From contig JAUSFE010000003.1 of the NCBI GenBank assembly GCA_030649945.1, positions 1 to 64,000 on the forward strand: 64,000 bases of DNA. The letters run 5' to 3'. The notes beneath the pieces were generated by a model. It was not told the DNA's origin and did not search any database. It saw only the letters and a list, made by a program, of their open reading frames with translations. The position numbers were made by a program, and so were the translations under genes. The stretch is from Dehalococcoidia bacterium (GTDB taxonomy: Bacteria > Chloroflexota > Dehalococcoidia > SM23-28-2 > RBG-16-64-32). Numbering within the stretch: position 1 is the first letter of the stretch; each line of letters begins with the position of its first letter. This document shows positions 44,645 to 52,999 of this stretch, one piece after another.

Positions 44645-45618
44645 GGGAACCGCTCCGGGTAGAGGAAGCGCGCGAGCGTCTCCAGCGCGACCACGAGGCG
44701 CGGCCCGGGGCGGCTAGCGATATCCGGGTCCAGGCTGTATACGCGCTGGTTGACGACGGCGTTGACCTGGGACCACCCGGGCCGGGCGGCGACCGTATCG
44801 GGGGACTCGCCGGCGTCCTCGTCGGCCAGGATGATCACGTCCGGGCTGGCGGCGATGATCGCCTCCGCGCTGAGCTGCGGGAAGGCTTCGCCGGTGGACG
44901 CGGCGATGTTGCGGGCGTGGAGTTTATCGTAGAGGTCGCCGACGAAGCTGCCGGGGCCGGCGGTGTAGTAGGTGTTATCGATCTCGTGGTAGACGCTGGG
45001 CGCCCGGGCGCCGGAGACCGACCGCTCGACGGCGTCGATGCGCTCTTGCATGCTGCGGACGAGAGCGGCGGCCTGGCTTTCGTGCCCGGTGGCGCGCCCG
45101 AGCAGCGTGATCTGGCCGAGCGCGGAGTCCACCGAATCGGGCGTCTCCAGGAAGAGAACCGGGACGCCGAGCTGCCGCAGATCCGAGGCGAGGCCGCTGG
45201 GGTCGAAGAAGAGCAGCACGAGGTCCGGGTTAAGGGCGACGATGGCCTCGACGCTGGGGTTGAAGGCGTCTACGTGCGGCAGGCCATCGGCAACCGCCGG
45301 ACAGTCCGACGTGTTGTCAACGGCCGCTACCTGGTCGCCGGCGCCGATGGCGTAGAGGACTTCGGTGTGGCCGGCCGAGAGGGAGGCGACGGCCGCGGGC
45401 GGGGCGTCCAGGGTGAGCGCCTCGCCGTCGTCCGCGTCGAGCTGGAGGGGAAAGGCGGACGCGTTGGGCGCCTCGGCCAGCGGGGCGGCAGCGCAGGAGA
45501 AGACGTCCGCGCCGGGTGCGAGCGTGGCCCTTCCTCCAGCGCCGTCATCCCCGCAGGCGGCCAGGGCGGCGGCGGTCAGGAGAACGGCCAGTGGCAGCAG
45601 GAGCTTGCGCAACGACAT
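44641..45618 (-). CDS. btuF: corrinoid ABC transporter substrate-binding lipoprotein BtuF-like
   Basis: 325 residues. Lipoprotein signal with lipobox 'LAACGDD' (Cys about 21). Two-lobed helical-backbone binding protein: 'VASLSAGHTEVLYAIGAGDQVAAVDN' region, 'VEAIVALNPDLVLLFFDPSG', and 'ISGEAFPQLSAEAIIAASPDVIILADE'-type block, 'WSQVNAVVNQRVYSLD'. First gene after the cobalamin riboswitch. Delivers corrinoid to BtuC. Confidence 0.92.
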   Translation of the reverse strand: MSLRKLLLPLAVLLTAAALAACGDDGAGGRATLAPGADVFSCAAAPLAEAPNASAFPLQLDADDGEALTLDAPPAAVASLSAGHTEVLYAIGAGDQVAAVDNTSDCPAVADGLPHVDAFNPSVEAIVALNPDLVLLFFDPSGLASDLRQLGVPVLFLETPDSVDSALGQITLLGRATGHESQAAALVRSMQERIDAVERSVSGARAPSVYHEIDNTYYTAGPGSFVGDLYDKLHARNIAASTGEAFPQLSAEAIIAASPDVIILADEDAGESPDTVAARPGWSQVNAVVNQRVYSLDPDIASRPGPRLVVALETLARFLYPERFP

Positions 45619-45660
45619 GATTCGGACCTCCCGTGGCTAGCGGAAGGCAAGGGAAGCGGC

Positions 45661-45696
45661 AGAACAATAAACCCCTGCCGGAGAGGGCAGGGGTTT
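45661..45696 (-). terminator. intrinsic terminator in the btu leader
   Basis: AAACCCCTGCC (45696-45686) pairs with GGCAGGGGTTT (45679-45669) around a 6-base loop and is followed by ATTGTTCT on the minus strand. It lies between the riboswitch and btuF, so B12 binding probably ends transcription here. Confidence 0.85.
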
Positions 45697-45734
45697 CGCG
45701 TTTCGTCGCCGGGCCCATGCCTTTCCTCGAAGGC

Positions 45735-45865
45735 TGGTACGCGGACGAAGGCAGGCGACCTGGCTCCCCGGGTCCCCCGCCGCGGGCGGGGGCCTGGGAT
45801 ACAGTTGCGGGACAGCGCCGGCCTCTCACCGGCTTCGCTTTTGACTCCTGCGCCGCTGACAGCGA
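45735..45865 (-). ncRNA. cobalamin riboswitch
   Basis: The minus strand has the aptamer core: 'GAAGCCGGTGAGAGGCCGG', 'GCTGTCCCGCAACTGT' (around 45800-45815) and the B12 box variant AGCCAGGTCGCCTGCC (45765-45750). It precedes the btuF-btuC-btuD-ATR operon. Confidence 0.93.
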
Positions 45866-45923
45866 GATGCCCGCTGCCGGGGCGTCTTGGAGACCCTCAT
45901 TCAGCTATTCGGTTGTTGGTGGG

Positions 45924-45952
45924 AATGTATCATGTGCCGGGGCGCGCGGCAA
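45924..45952 (-). promoter_or_regulatory. promoter of the cobalamin riboswitch operon
   Basis: TTGCCG (45952-45947), 17-base spacer, TACATT (45929-45924) on the minus strand. Start near 45917. Confidence 0.6.
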
Positions 45953-45960
45953 ATTTCGGA

Positions 45961-46077
45961 CACTGCTCTCCCAGGGGGCCAGGCTTCAGCCTGACACGAC
46001 ACTGCTCTCCCGGGGGATCAGGCTTCAGCCTGGCACGGCACTGCTCTCCCGGGGGGTCAGGCTTTAGCCTGACACAG
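45961..46077. repeat. three 39-bp REP units flanking the RAYT gene (left array)
   Basis: Units 45961-45999, 46000-46038 and 46039-46077 share CACTGCTCTCCC(A/G)GGGGG-NN-CAGGCTTCAGCCTG(A/G)CAC. Each contains the palindrome CAGGCT-TCA/TTA-AGCCTG. The stop codon of the transposase gene lies in the third unit. Confidence 0.9.
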
Positions 46078-46519
46078 GGATGCTCCGCCCCGAGGCAGAA
46101 GACCAGGGGTAATCCGCCGCTTCCTCCACGAGGGCCGCGGCAACCGGGTTGCCTTCCACATACGCGATGGCGGTCACCAGCTCACGCTCGCTGCGCAGAG
46201 CCCGCTCATGGTACCGGCCCTGCCATAGCTCCCCGGAGGACCCAACCTGCTGGTTGTAGCGCCTGGCGAACCGACCCTTGATCAGTTGCATGACATGCCC
46301 CAGGCTCCGGTCGGCAGGGGCATCGATGACCCAGTGAATGTGGTCGGGCATTATCACGAACGCCCGCAACGTGATCTTCTCCTCCAGCCTGACCTCAGCG
46401 ATGACTTGAAGCAACAGGCACGCTGCTACTGGGCTGGCGAAGATCTTGCGCCGGTCCACGGTATTCGTTGTGACCAGATGAGGATATTCCGGGGCGTGAT
46501 AACGGCGCCAGACACTCAT
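46064..46519 (-). CDS. REP-associated tyrosine transposase (RAYT), IS200-like HUH enzyme
   Basis: 151 residues. HUH motif His60-x-His62 in 'FVIMPDHIHWVIDAP', catalytic Tyr120 in 'AYVEGNPVAAALV', and the terminal 'YPWSSA' all match RAYT/Y1 transposases. These single-copy domesticated relatives of IS200/IS605 enzymes bind and cleave REP palindromes in DNA. The gene sits between two REP arrays that carry GTCAGGCTGAAGCCTGAC. No IS ends or TnpB are present. Full length, no frameshift, so probably functional. Confidence 0.93.
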   Translation of the reverse strand: MSVWRRYHAPEYPHLVTTNTVDRRKIFASPVAACLLLQVIAEVRLEEKITLRAFVIMPDHIHWVIDAPADRSLGHVMQLIKGRFARRYNQQVGSSGELWQGRYHERALRSERELVTAIAYVEGNPVAAALVEEAADYPWSSASGRSIPVSG

Positions 46520-46556
46520 GGCGATGTCAGGCTAAGACATGACTCCTGGATGGCCA

Positions 46557-46930
46557 AGGGGCGCTTGTCACTCCCCACCCCTCACCGTGTCAGGCTGAAG
46601 CCTGACCCCCCGAGGGGATATGCGCAAGCCTGACCCCCCGAGGGGAGCTGCGCAAGCCTGACCCTCCGAGGGGAGCTGCGACAGCCTGACTCCCAGATGA
46701 ACCAGGGGCGCTTGTCACTCCCCACCCTTCACCGTGTCAGGCTGAAGCCTGACCCCCCGAGGGGATATGCGACAGCCTGAGCCCAGAGGGGAGCTGCGAC
46801 AGCCTGACTCCCAGATGAACCAGGGGCGCTTGTCACTCCCCACCCCTCACCGTGTCAGGCTGAAGCCTGACCCCCCGAGGGGATATGCGAAAGCCTGACC
46901 CCCCGAGGGGAGCTGCGCAAGCCCGACCCC
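46557..46930. repeat. right REP array: three 68-bp direct repeats plus extra hairpins
   Basis: Direct copies at 46557-46624, 46704-46771 and 46822-46889 share AGGGGCGCTTGTCACTCCCC and CACCGTGTCAGGCTGAAGCC and end in GGGGATATGCG. Between them lie shorter units AAGCCTGACCC(C/T)CCGAGGGG-AGCTGCG. The palindrome GTCAGGCTGAAGCCTGAC is the inverse-orientation partner of the left array. Confidence 0.9.
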
Positions 46931-47007
46931 AAAGATGCTTCCTGACCACCGATCGCCGATTGCTGATGGCCCCTTCCCCGCCTAGCATGGCCGGTGGAGG
47001 TAACGCT

Positions 47008-47814
47008 ATGGATCTGGGACTGGAAGGCAAGGCGGCGCTGGTGGGCGGCGCCAGCAAGGGCATCGGCCTGGCGGTGGCGCAGGCGCTGGCGGGGGAGGGC
47101 TGCCGGGTGGCGATCTGCGCGCGGGGCGAGGAGACGCTGCGGGCGGCGGCGGCGGCCCTTCGGCTTCGCTCAGGGAGCGGCGCGACGGGCGCCGAAGTGC
47201 TGCCGCTGGTCTGCGACATGGCGCAGTACGCGGACATCAAGCGGGCGGTAGCGCAGGCGGCGGCGGCGTTCGGCCGGCTGGACATCCTGGTGAACAACGC
47301 CGGCGGCCCGCCCACGGGCACGTTCGACGAGCTGGACGAGCGCCACTGGCTGCACGCCCTGGAGCAGAACCTGCTCTCCGCCGTGCGCGCCACGCGGGAG
47401 GCGCTGCCATACCTGCGGCGGTCCGGTGCCGGGCGCATCATCAACATCACCTCCGTGGCCGTGAAACAGCCCATTGATGGCCTGATGCTCTCCAACGCCA
47501 CGCGCACGGCGGTGGTAGCGATGGCGAAGACGCTTTCGCGGGAGCTGGCGGCGGAGGGCATCACGGTGAACAACGTCTGCCCGGGGAACATCGCCACGGA
47601 GCGGCTGATCTCGCTCATCGAGGAGCGCGCCCGGCGGCAGGGACAGACGCTGGAGCAGGCGGTGTCCCTGGAGGAGGGCCGCGTGCCCATGGGCTACCTG
47701 GGCGACCCGGAGGACGTGGCGAACCTGGTGGCGTTCCTGGCCTCGGGCAAAGCCCGCTACATCACGGGCACGACCATCCAGGTGGACGGCGGCAGCACCA
47801 CGGCGTTGCTCTAG
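47008..47814 (+). CDS. short-chain dehydrogenase/reductase, atypical active site
   Basis: 268 residues. NAD(P) motif 'AALVGGASKGIGLAVAQAL' (about 10-28) and 'LDILVNNAGGPP' (about 91). The canonical Tyr-x3-Lys is replaced: after 'IINITSVAVKQP' the sequence reads 'MLSNATRTAVVAMAKTLSRE', i.e. S-N-x-x-R, as in an SDR subgroup labelled 3-oxoacyl-ACP reductase-like. The catalytic Ser is kept. C-terminal 'ITGTTIQVDGG' is normal. An insertion 'LRLRSGSGATG' (about 51-61) is encoded by a CCCTTCGGC..GCTCAGGG repeat element. GGAGG precedes ATG 47008. Confidence 0.88.
   Translation: MDLGLEGKAALVGGASKGIGLAVAQALAGEGCRVAICARGEETLRAAAAALRLRSGSGATGAEVLPLVCDMAQYADIKRAVAQAAAAFGRLDILVNNAGGPPTGTFDELDERHWLHALEQNLLSAVRATREALPYLRRSGAGRIINITSVAVKQPIDGLMLSNATRTAVVAMAKTLSRELAAEGITVNNVCPGNIATERLISLIEERARRQGQTLEQAVSLEEGRVPMGYLGDPEDVANLVAFLASGKARYITGTTIQVDGGSTTALL
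47156..47175. repeat. CCCTTCG...GCTCAGGG element inserted in the SDR gene
   Basis: CCCTTCGGCTTCGCTCAGGG, near-identical to 26125-26143 (CCCTTCGCTCCGCTCAGGG). It keeps the reading frame and adds about ten residues to a surface loop. Confidence 0.7.
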
Positions 47815-47815
47815 T

Positions 47816-48105
47816 GTGCTGAGGGCGCGGCACCCACCCACCCTACCCCCATCCCCGAGCGGGGTGCGGGCGAATGCCATTCGCCCCTACGGCGGCCCGT
47901 GTTCAGCGGGCGCGGGTGTTTGTGCGATGGGTGGTGCTGAGGGCGCGGCACCCACCACCCTACCCCCATCCCCGAGCGGCGCCCGGCAGCCCGTGTTCAG
48001 CCTGGCGCGGATGTTGGTGCGACGGGTAGCGCTGAGGGCGCGGCACCCCCCGGCCCCTGCCCCCGGCCCCGAGCGGCGCCCCTACCGTGTGGTTCCGCTC
48101 CCGCC
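47816..48105. repeat. second array of the ~100-bp unit family, with embedded GGGCGAATG palindrome
   Basis: Units start GTGTTCAGC at 47899 and 47993; a partial unit (47816-47898) is interrupted by GCGGGCGAATGCCATTCGCC (47866-47885). Shared blocks with 33839-34148: GCTGAGGGCGCGGCACC and CCGAGCGGCGCCC. Confidence 0.85.
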
Positions 48106-48107
48106 GG

Positions 48108-49916
48108 CTAGGAAGCCCTGGCCCCGTACGAGGGGTTGTCGCGGTCGATCCAGGCCTCGGCCAAGCGGTAGGACTCGCCGAAGAAGGGCGTGGGCGAGAA
48201 GTTGCGGTAGTATGGCCAGGCCACCCAGAGGTTGATGGGCGTGACGTGGTCCAGGCGGGCCAGCACATTCTCCAGCAGGTAGCGCTGGATATCGAGTATC
48301 TGGGCCCGCCGCTGCTCGAAGTCGAACGCGCGGCGCTGCGCCTCCAGCATCGCGTCCAGGACCGGGTCGCTGAGGCGGAAGGTGTTCTTGGTGCCGGTGC
48401 TGTGGAAGAAGGGGAAGAGCCATTCGTCGGGGTCTATCCAGCCGTTGTCGTACTGCCAGGTGAAGGGCATGTCGCCGCGCACCAGCCCCTCAGCGAGCTG
48501 GAGATAGCCGCGGATGTCCAGCTTCACCTTCGCGCCCAGCCTGTCCTCCAGCAGGCGCTGGAGCTGGGAGGCGAAGGCGGGCAGGTACTCCGGCAGGTCC
48601 GCGGAGGTGAGGGTGAGGGCGGGGCTGCCGGCCTGCTCGTAAAGCTGCCTCGCCGTGCGGATATCCTCGTCGCGCAGCGAGGGGTCAGTGCGGTAGCCGG
48701 GAAGGGAGCGCAGCTCGTCCTCCGGGAGCGCCCAGCGGCCCAGCACGGGAGAGATGGGCCCCTGCATGCGGCCGGAGCCCGCGTACATCACATCGAGCAT
48801 CTGCTGGCGATCGGCGGCGAGGTGGATGGCCCTGCGCACGCGGATATCGTTGAAGGGCGGGCGGTCCACCAGGAGCCGGGTATTGATCCACGCCGCGAAG
48901 CCAACGTCCCGGGCGATGACCTCCGGGAAGTCTTCGCGCACGCCGTGCACCCAGGTGGGGTTGTTCACCTGGAGAGCGGCGTCTATCTCCTTCTGGCGGA
49001 AGATGGCCTCAAGCGGGGCATCGTCAGCCAGGAAGATGGACCGGTAGCCGTCGATGTAGGGGCGGGAGAGGCCGGGCTGGCCCCAGCCGAACCACTCCGG
49101 GTTGCGCACGAATGTGGACTCCTGGAGCGGCTGCAGGCGGTCCCAGATGAAGGGGCCGGTGCCGATCATCGCTTCCTGGGTGGCCATCTGGTCGCCGGCG
49201 TCCACTGCCTCGCGCGGGACGATGAAGGCGTTCGTATCGGCCAGGTAGTGAAGGGTGAGGGCCAGCGGCTCCTTCATGACGATGCGCAGGGTGTAGGGGT
49301 CCACCACCTCCAGGCGCTCCATCGCCTCGTACTGGTAGGAGCGGAAGTAGAAGCGGCGACGCGGGCTCTGGGCGTTCGTCTGGCGCTGGAAGCTGTAGAG
49401 CACGTCCTCCGCCGTCAGCTCCCGCCCGCCTACGGCCTTCTCCTGCGCCGAAGGCGAGCGGCCGAGGGCCACGGACGGCCGGTGGAAGCGAACGCCGTGC
49501 CGGAGGCTGACGATGAACTCGCGGCCATCCGGGGATTCCGGCATGGCGGCGGCCAGGTCGGTAGTGATTATGCCCTGTGAGGCGTCTTCGTAGCGGAGGA
49601 CCTTGCTGAAAACCGATGAATGAGAGCTATAGATGGGCCCGAACTGGGTCTGATGCGGGTCCAGCGTGTCCGATATGAACGCCTCGAAGCCGGGCAGCTG
49701 CAGGGTGCCGCCGCGGCCGCGTGCCGCCGCCGGCTCGTGCCCGCTGTCCGTTACCGCCGGGGAGGGAGAGGCGCGGCCGGCGGGCAGGGTGTTGGCGCCG
49801 CAGCCGGCGGCAGTGGCAAGCAGCAGGCCGGAGCCGGTGGCGGCGGCCGTGGACAGCAGCCGCCGGCGGGAGAGTTTGCGGCGCCAGAACCTTTGCCAGT
49901 AGGTGGGGTCCGGCAA
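48108..49916 (-). CDS. peptide/nickel-type ABC transporter substrate-binding lipoprotein (SBP_bac_5), copy 2
   Basis: 602 residues. Tat-like start 'RRKLSRRRLLSTAAATGSG' followed by lipobox 'ATAAGCG' (Cys about 39): exported folded by Tat and lipid-anchored. Family blocks: 'LDPHQTQFGPIYSSHSSVFS', 'VRFHRPSVALGRSP', 'GREFIVSLRHGVRFH', 'RRAIHLAADRQQMLDVM' and 'AWPYYRNF'. Paralogue of the upstream SBP (same order of blocks, e.g. 'LDPHQTQFGP' versus 'YDPHQTQFGP'). Last gene of the dppB-dppC-SBP1-SBP2 operon, 87 bases after SBP1. Confidence 0.92.
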   Translation of the reverse strand: MPDPTYWQRFWRRKLSRRRLLSTAAATGSGLLLATAAGCGANTLPAGRASPSPAVTDSGHEPAAARGRGGTLQLPGFEAFISDTLDPHQTQFGPIYSSHSSVFSKVLRYEDASQGIITTDLAAAMPESPDGREFIVSLRHGVRFHRPSVALGRSPSAQEKAVGGRELTAEDVLYSFQRQTNAQSPRRRFYFRSYQYEAMERLEVVDPYTLRIVMKEPLALTLHYLADTNAFIVPREAVDAGDQMATQEAMIGTGPFIWDRLQPLQESTFVRNPEWFGWGQPGLSRPYIDGYRSIFLADDAPLEAIFRQKEIDAALQVNNPTWVHGVREDFPEVIARDVGFAAWINTRLLVDRPPFNDIRVRRAIHLAADRQQMLDVMYAGSGRMQGPISPVLGRWALPEDELRSLPGYRTDPSLRDEDIRTARQLYEQAGSPALTLTSADLPEYLPAFASQLQRLLEDRLGAKVKLDIRGYLQLAEGLVRGDMPFTWQYDNGWIDPDEWLFPFFHSTGTKNTFRLSDPVLDAMLEAQRRAFDFEQRRAQILDIQRYLLENVLARLDHVTPINLWVAWPYYRNFSPTPFFGESYRLAEAWIDRDNPSYGARAS

Positions 49917-49949
49917 TCATCTCACCCCCTCTCTCTGAAAGACATGCGA

Positions 49950-49981
49950 CAGGGGCGCCCCCGCCGGCGGAGACGCCCCTG
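49950..49981. repeat. hairpin between the two binding-protein genes
   Basis: CAGGGGCG (49950-49957) and CGCCCCTG (49974-49981) with a GC-rich interior. No T-tract; could stabilise the upstream SBP1 mRNA so that more SBP1 than SBP2 is made. Confidence 0.6.
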
Positions 49982-50003
49982 TGCGTGATGGCCACGAGCA
50001 GAG

Positions 50004-51929
50004 CTATTCTGACTTGCCCTGGATTGAAGGATCGTTCTTGTCCAGCCAGGTCTGGGCCACCCAGTAGGAGTTGCCGAACCAGGGCCAGCTGGTGCGGTTC
50101 TTGAGGTAAGGCCAGGCCACGCCGCCGCCGCCGGGCGCCGCGTAGTCCAGGCGGGCGAGAGCCGCGGGCGAGTCCTCTTTTCCGGGCTCCAGGCCCATCG
50201 TGTACTTCTGGATACGGTAGCCCAAGGCCCTGCGCTTGTCCGCATCGAACTCCCGGCGCTGGGCTTCCAGCAGCTCGTCAAGGGCGAGGTCAGAGACCTT
50301 GAAGGAGTTCTTGGGCGCGCCCGTCTTGAAGTACGGGTAGACCCAGTCGTCCAGGTCTATCCAGCCGTTGTCGAATCCCCAGGTCATGGCGGCCTGGTCG
50401 CATTCTTCCTTGACCAGCCCCTCGGCGATGCGGGAGTAGGGGTGGCTGATGGTGCGAATGTTGGCGCCCAGGTTCTTCTGGATGGTCTCCACATAGGTGG
50501 CGGCGAAGCGCCCGATGTAGGCCGGGATGTTCGCGAACCAGAGCTGGGGAATTTCCGGGCTGCCGGCCGCCTCATACAGTTGGCGGGCGGTCTTGATGTC
50601 TTCCTCGCGCTCGGCGCCGCGGCGGTAGCCGGGCAGCGCCTCCAGCTCGTCCTGCGGCAGAGCCCAGTATTTCACAGCGCCGCCCACCGGGCCCACCTTG
50701 GCCCACTCGTTGCTGCCGATGACGTCCACTACCTCCTGGCGGTCTACGGCCAGGTGGAAAGCCTTGCGCACGCGCCAGTCGTCAAACGGCTTGCAGTAGG
50801 TCTTCATGCGGGAGTTGACCCAGCCGGAGGACTGCTGCTTCTGGAAGGTGAGCTCAGGGATCTCGTCCTTGATACTGATCAGCCACTGCGGGTTGTCGAT
50901 GTAACCGGCGCTATCAATCTTCTTCTCGCGGAAGAGCGCCTCAATGGTGGAGTCGTCCAGCCCCTGGCCCGTGGCGACGTAGGAGTCCAGGTAGGGGCGG
51001 TTGAGGCTGGGGTCGTCCCAGCCGAACCAGGCGGGGTTGCGGACGGCCTTGTATTCGATGCCCCAGACGAGCGAGCCCCACATGAAGGGCCCGGTGCCGA
51101 TCATGCGCTCCTCCGGCTTGGGGCCCGTCGTGACGTCAACGGTGTCTTTGGCCTGGTCCACGATCTCCCTGGGGACGATCATGGCGTTGGTGTCCGCCAG
51201 GAAGTGATAGAAGGGCGCCACCGGGCCATCCGTGGTAAAGCGGATGGTATAGTCGTCCACCTTCTCCATCCTCAGGATGGTGCCGTACTGGCTGGATCGG
51301 TAGTAGTAGGCGCGCTGGGGGCTGTTCTCGTTGCGCTGCCTTTCGAAGGAGAACAGCACATCATCGGCCGTGAGCTCGCGGCCGGCGAGGGAGGGGAAGT
51401 TGGCGCGAATGGCGTCCGAGTTGTGGAACTTGACGCCCTTGCGCAGCTTGACGATGTAGGTGTCCGGCGGGTCGCCGATCATCTCCGGGGCGCTCTCGGC
51501 CAGGTCCGGCAGGATGTTCTCCCAGGTGGGCTCTTCGTGGCTCTTGTACATGTAGAGCTTGCTGAAGACGGCCGACTGGTTCGCGTACATGGGCCCGAAC
51601 TGGGTCTGGTGCGGGTCATAGCGGTCCAGCACCACCGGGTCGAAGCCGACGTAGCGGATGCCGCCGCCGCGAGAGTCCGCCGGCGCGGGCGTGAACTGGC
51701 GCCGGCCGTCGTTGGGGTATTCGGCTTTCATAGCGGGGTCGGAGAGGCTGCTCGGGGCGCCACCGCTCTTCGTCGGCCCCCCGGTGCCCTGCGGGCCTGA
51801 CTTCTCGCCGCCGCAGCCGACGATGCCGGCCGCGGCCAGCCCGCCGCCGGCCAGCGCCGCGCCGCCCAGGAGCCTGCGCCGGCTCACCCGCCCGCGCCAG
51901 AACTTAGCCCAGTAGGTGGATTCCTCCAT
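50004..51929 (-). CDS. peptide/nickel-type ABC transporter substrate-binding lipoprotein, copy 1
   Basis: 641 residues. Tat motif 'GRVSRRRLLGGAALAGGG' and lipobox 'GIVGCGG' (Cys about 39). Blocks: 'LDRYDPHQTQFGPMYANQSA', 'LRKGVKFHNSDAIRANFP', 'SSQYGTILRMEKVDDYTIRF' region and 'RKAFHLAVDRQEVVDVIG'. Residues 560-600 align with the C-terminal hinge of the family. Precedes copy 2 and follows dppC by 66 bases. The solute is not evident; the Chloroflexota homologues transport peptides or sugars. Confidence 0.92.
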   Translation of the reverse strand: MEESTYWAKFWRGRVSRRRLLGGAALAGGGLAAAGIVGCGGEKSGPQGTGGPTKSGGAPSSLSDPAMKAEYPNDGRRQFTPAPADSRGGGIRYVGFDPVVLDRYDPHQTQFGPMYANQSAVFSKLYMYKSHEEPTWENILPDLAESAPEMIGDPPDTYIVKLRKGVKFHNSDAIRANFPSLAGRELTADDVLFSFERQRNENSPQRAYYYRSSQYGTILRMEKVDDYTIRFTTDGPVAPFYHFLADTNAMIVPREIVDQAKDTVDVTTGPKPEERMIGTGPFMWGSLVWGIEYKAVRNPAWFGWDDPSLNRPYLDSYVATGQGLDDSTIEALFREKKIDSAGYIDNPQWLISIKDEIPELTFQKQQSSGWVNSRMKTYCKPFDDWRVRKAFHLAVDRQEVVDVIGSNEWAKVGPVGGAVKYWALPQDELEALPGYRRGAEREEDIKTARQLYEAAGSPEIPQLWFANIPAYIGRFAATYVETIQKNLGANIRTISHPYSRIAEGLVKEECDQAAMTWGFDNGWIDLDDWVYPYFKTGAPKNSFKVSDLALDELLEAQRREFDADKRRALGYRIQKYTMGLEPGKEDSPAALARLDYAAPGGGGVAWPYLKNRTSWPWFGNSYWVAQTWLDKNDPSIQGKSE

Positions 51930-51995
51930 TACAGCCTGACTCCTTTCGCCCCTGTCAACAGATGCCCGCAGATACTAAGCAACCTAAACCCTTCG

Positions 51996-52988
51996 CTAGA
52001 GGCGCAGGCGGGGGTCCAGCACGTCGCGCAGGGCGTCTCCGGCGAGGTTGAACCCCAGCACGGCCAGGGCGATGAAGGTCGCTGACCACACGGTCGGACC
52101 CGAGTGATCGAACATGGCCCCCCGGCCCTCGTTCAGCATGAGGCCCCAGGACGGCCCCTGGGGGACGTTTTGGGGGATGACGAACGCGAGCGCGGCCTCC
52201 GCCAGGATGACGACGCCGAGGCCGGTGGAGAAGACGACGATGATAGAGGCGGTGATGTTGGGCAGGATGTAATACACCATCGTGCGCAGGTCTGTGGCGC
52301 CGATGACCCGCGCCGCCTCTACGTACTGCTGCTCCCGCGTGGCCAGCACCACCCCCCGGGTGATGCGCTGCACACTTGGTATGCCCACGAGTCCCAGGGC
52401 GAAGGCGGCCACAGTCAGGTTGGGCGAGCTGGTCAGGGGGTTAATGGTGATGATGAGGATGAGCGCGACCAGCGGCGGGAACGATTGCAGCGCGTCCATC
52501 ACCCTCTGGACGGCCGTGTCCACCCAGCCGCGGAAGTACCCGGAGACGACGCCGATAGCCGTGCCGACAAAAGTAGCGACGGCCAGCGCCCAGATGCCGA
52601 TGAAGAGGGAGCGGCGGGCGCCATAGACGAGGCGGGCCCAGATATCGCGCCCGGCCTTCTCCGTGCCCAGCCAGTGGCTGGCGCTGGGCCCTTCATATTG
52701 AGAAAGGCGGTTCTCCGCCGTGAAGAACTTGGCCTCGGCGTCGTAGCGGGCGATCCAGGGCTTGCCCAGCTCGACGCCCAGGGGGCGGTCCGGCAGGCTG
52801 GGGATGCCGAACTTCAGCTGGGGAGTGCCCACGGTCATCAGCACCATGAAGCCGATGATCAGGAAGCCGATGGCGCCCAGCGGCTTGCGGCGGATGAACT
52901 TGAGGACGTTCTGCAGCGCCGTGGGGCGGTGCGGCAGCGCCATTTCGGGCGCCTGCGCCGGGAGTGGGGCCGCTTGTTCCTGCTGCAC
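51996..52988 (-). CDS. dppC: oligopeptide ABC transporter permease DppC-like
   Basis: 330 residues. N-terminal cytoplasmic part, then six membrane helices; BPD_transp_1 signature with the coupling motif in 'EAARVIGATDLRTMVYYILP' (about 226-245), then 'AEAALAFVIPQNVPQGPSWGLMLNEG'. Unusual N-terminal length and a periplasmic insertion (about 60-110, with 'FGIPSLPDRPLGVELGKPW'). Lies 11 bases after dppB. Confidence 0.93.
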   Translation of the reverse strand: MQQEQAAPLPAQAPEMALPHRPTALQNVLKFIRRKPLGAIGFLIIGFMVLMTVGTPQLKFGIPSLPDRPLGVELGKPWIARYDAEAKFFTAENRLSQYEGPSASHWLGTEKAGRDIWARLVYGARRSLFIGIWALAVATFVGTAIGVVSGYFRGWVDTAVQRVMDALQSFPPLVALILIITINPLTSSPNLTVAAFALGLVGIPSVQRITRGVVLATREQQYVEAARVIGATDLRTMVYYILPNITASIIVVFSTGLGVVILAEAALAFVIPQNVPQGPSWGLMLNEGRGAMFDHSGPTVWSATFIALAVLGFNLAGDALRDVLDPRLRL

Positions 52989-52999
52989 CTATGCCATCC

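Noticed and set aside
45961-46930. Possible CRISPR array
   Set aside because: Repeats are palindromic with no regularly sized unique spacers and no cas genes; a RAYT/REP system explains them.
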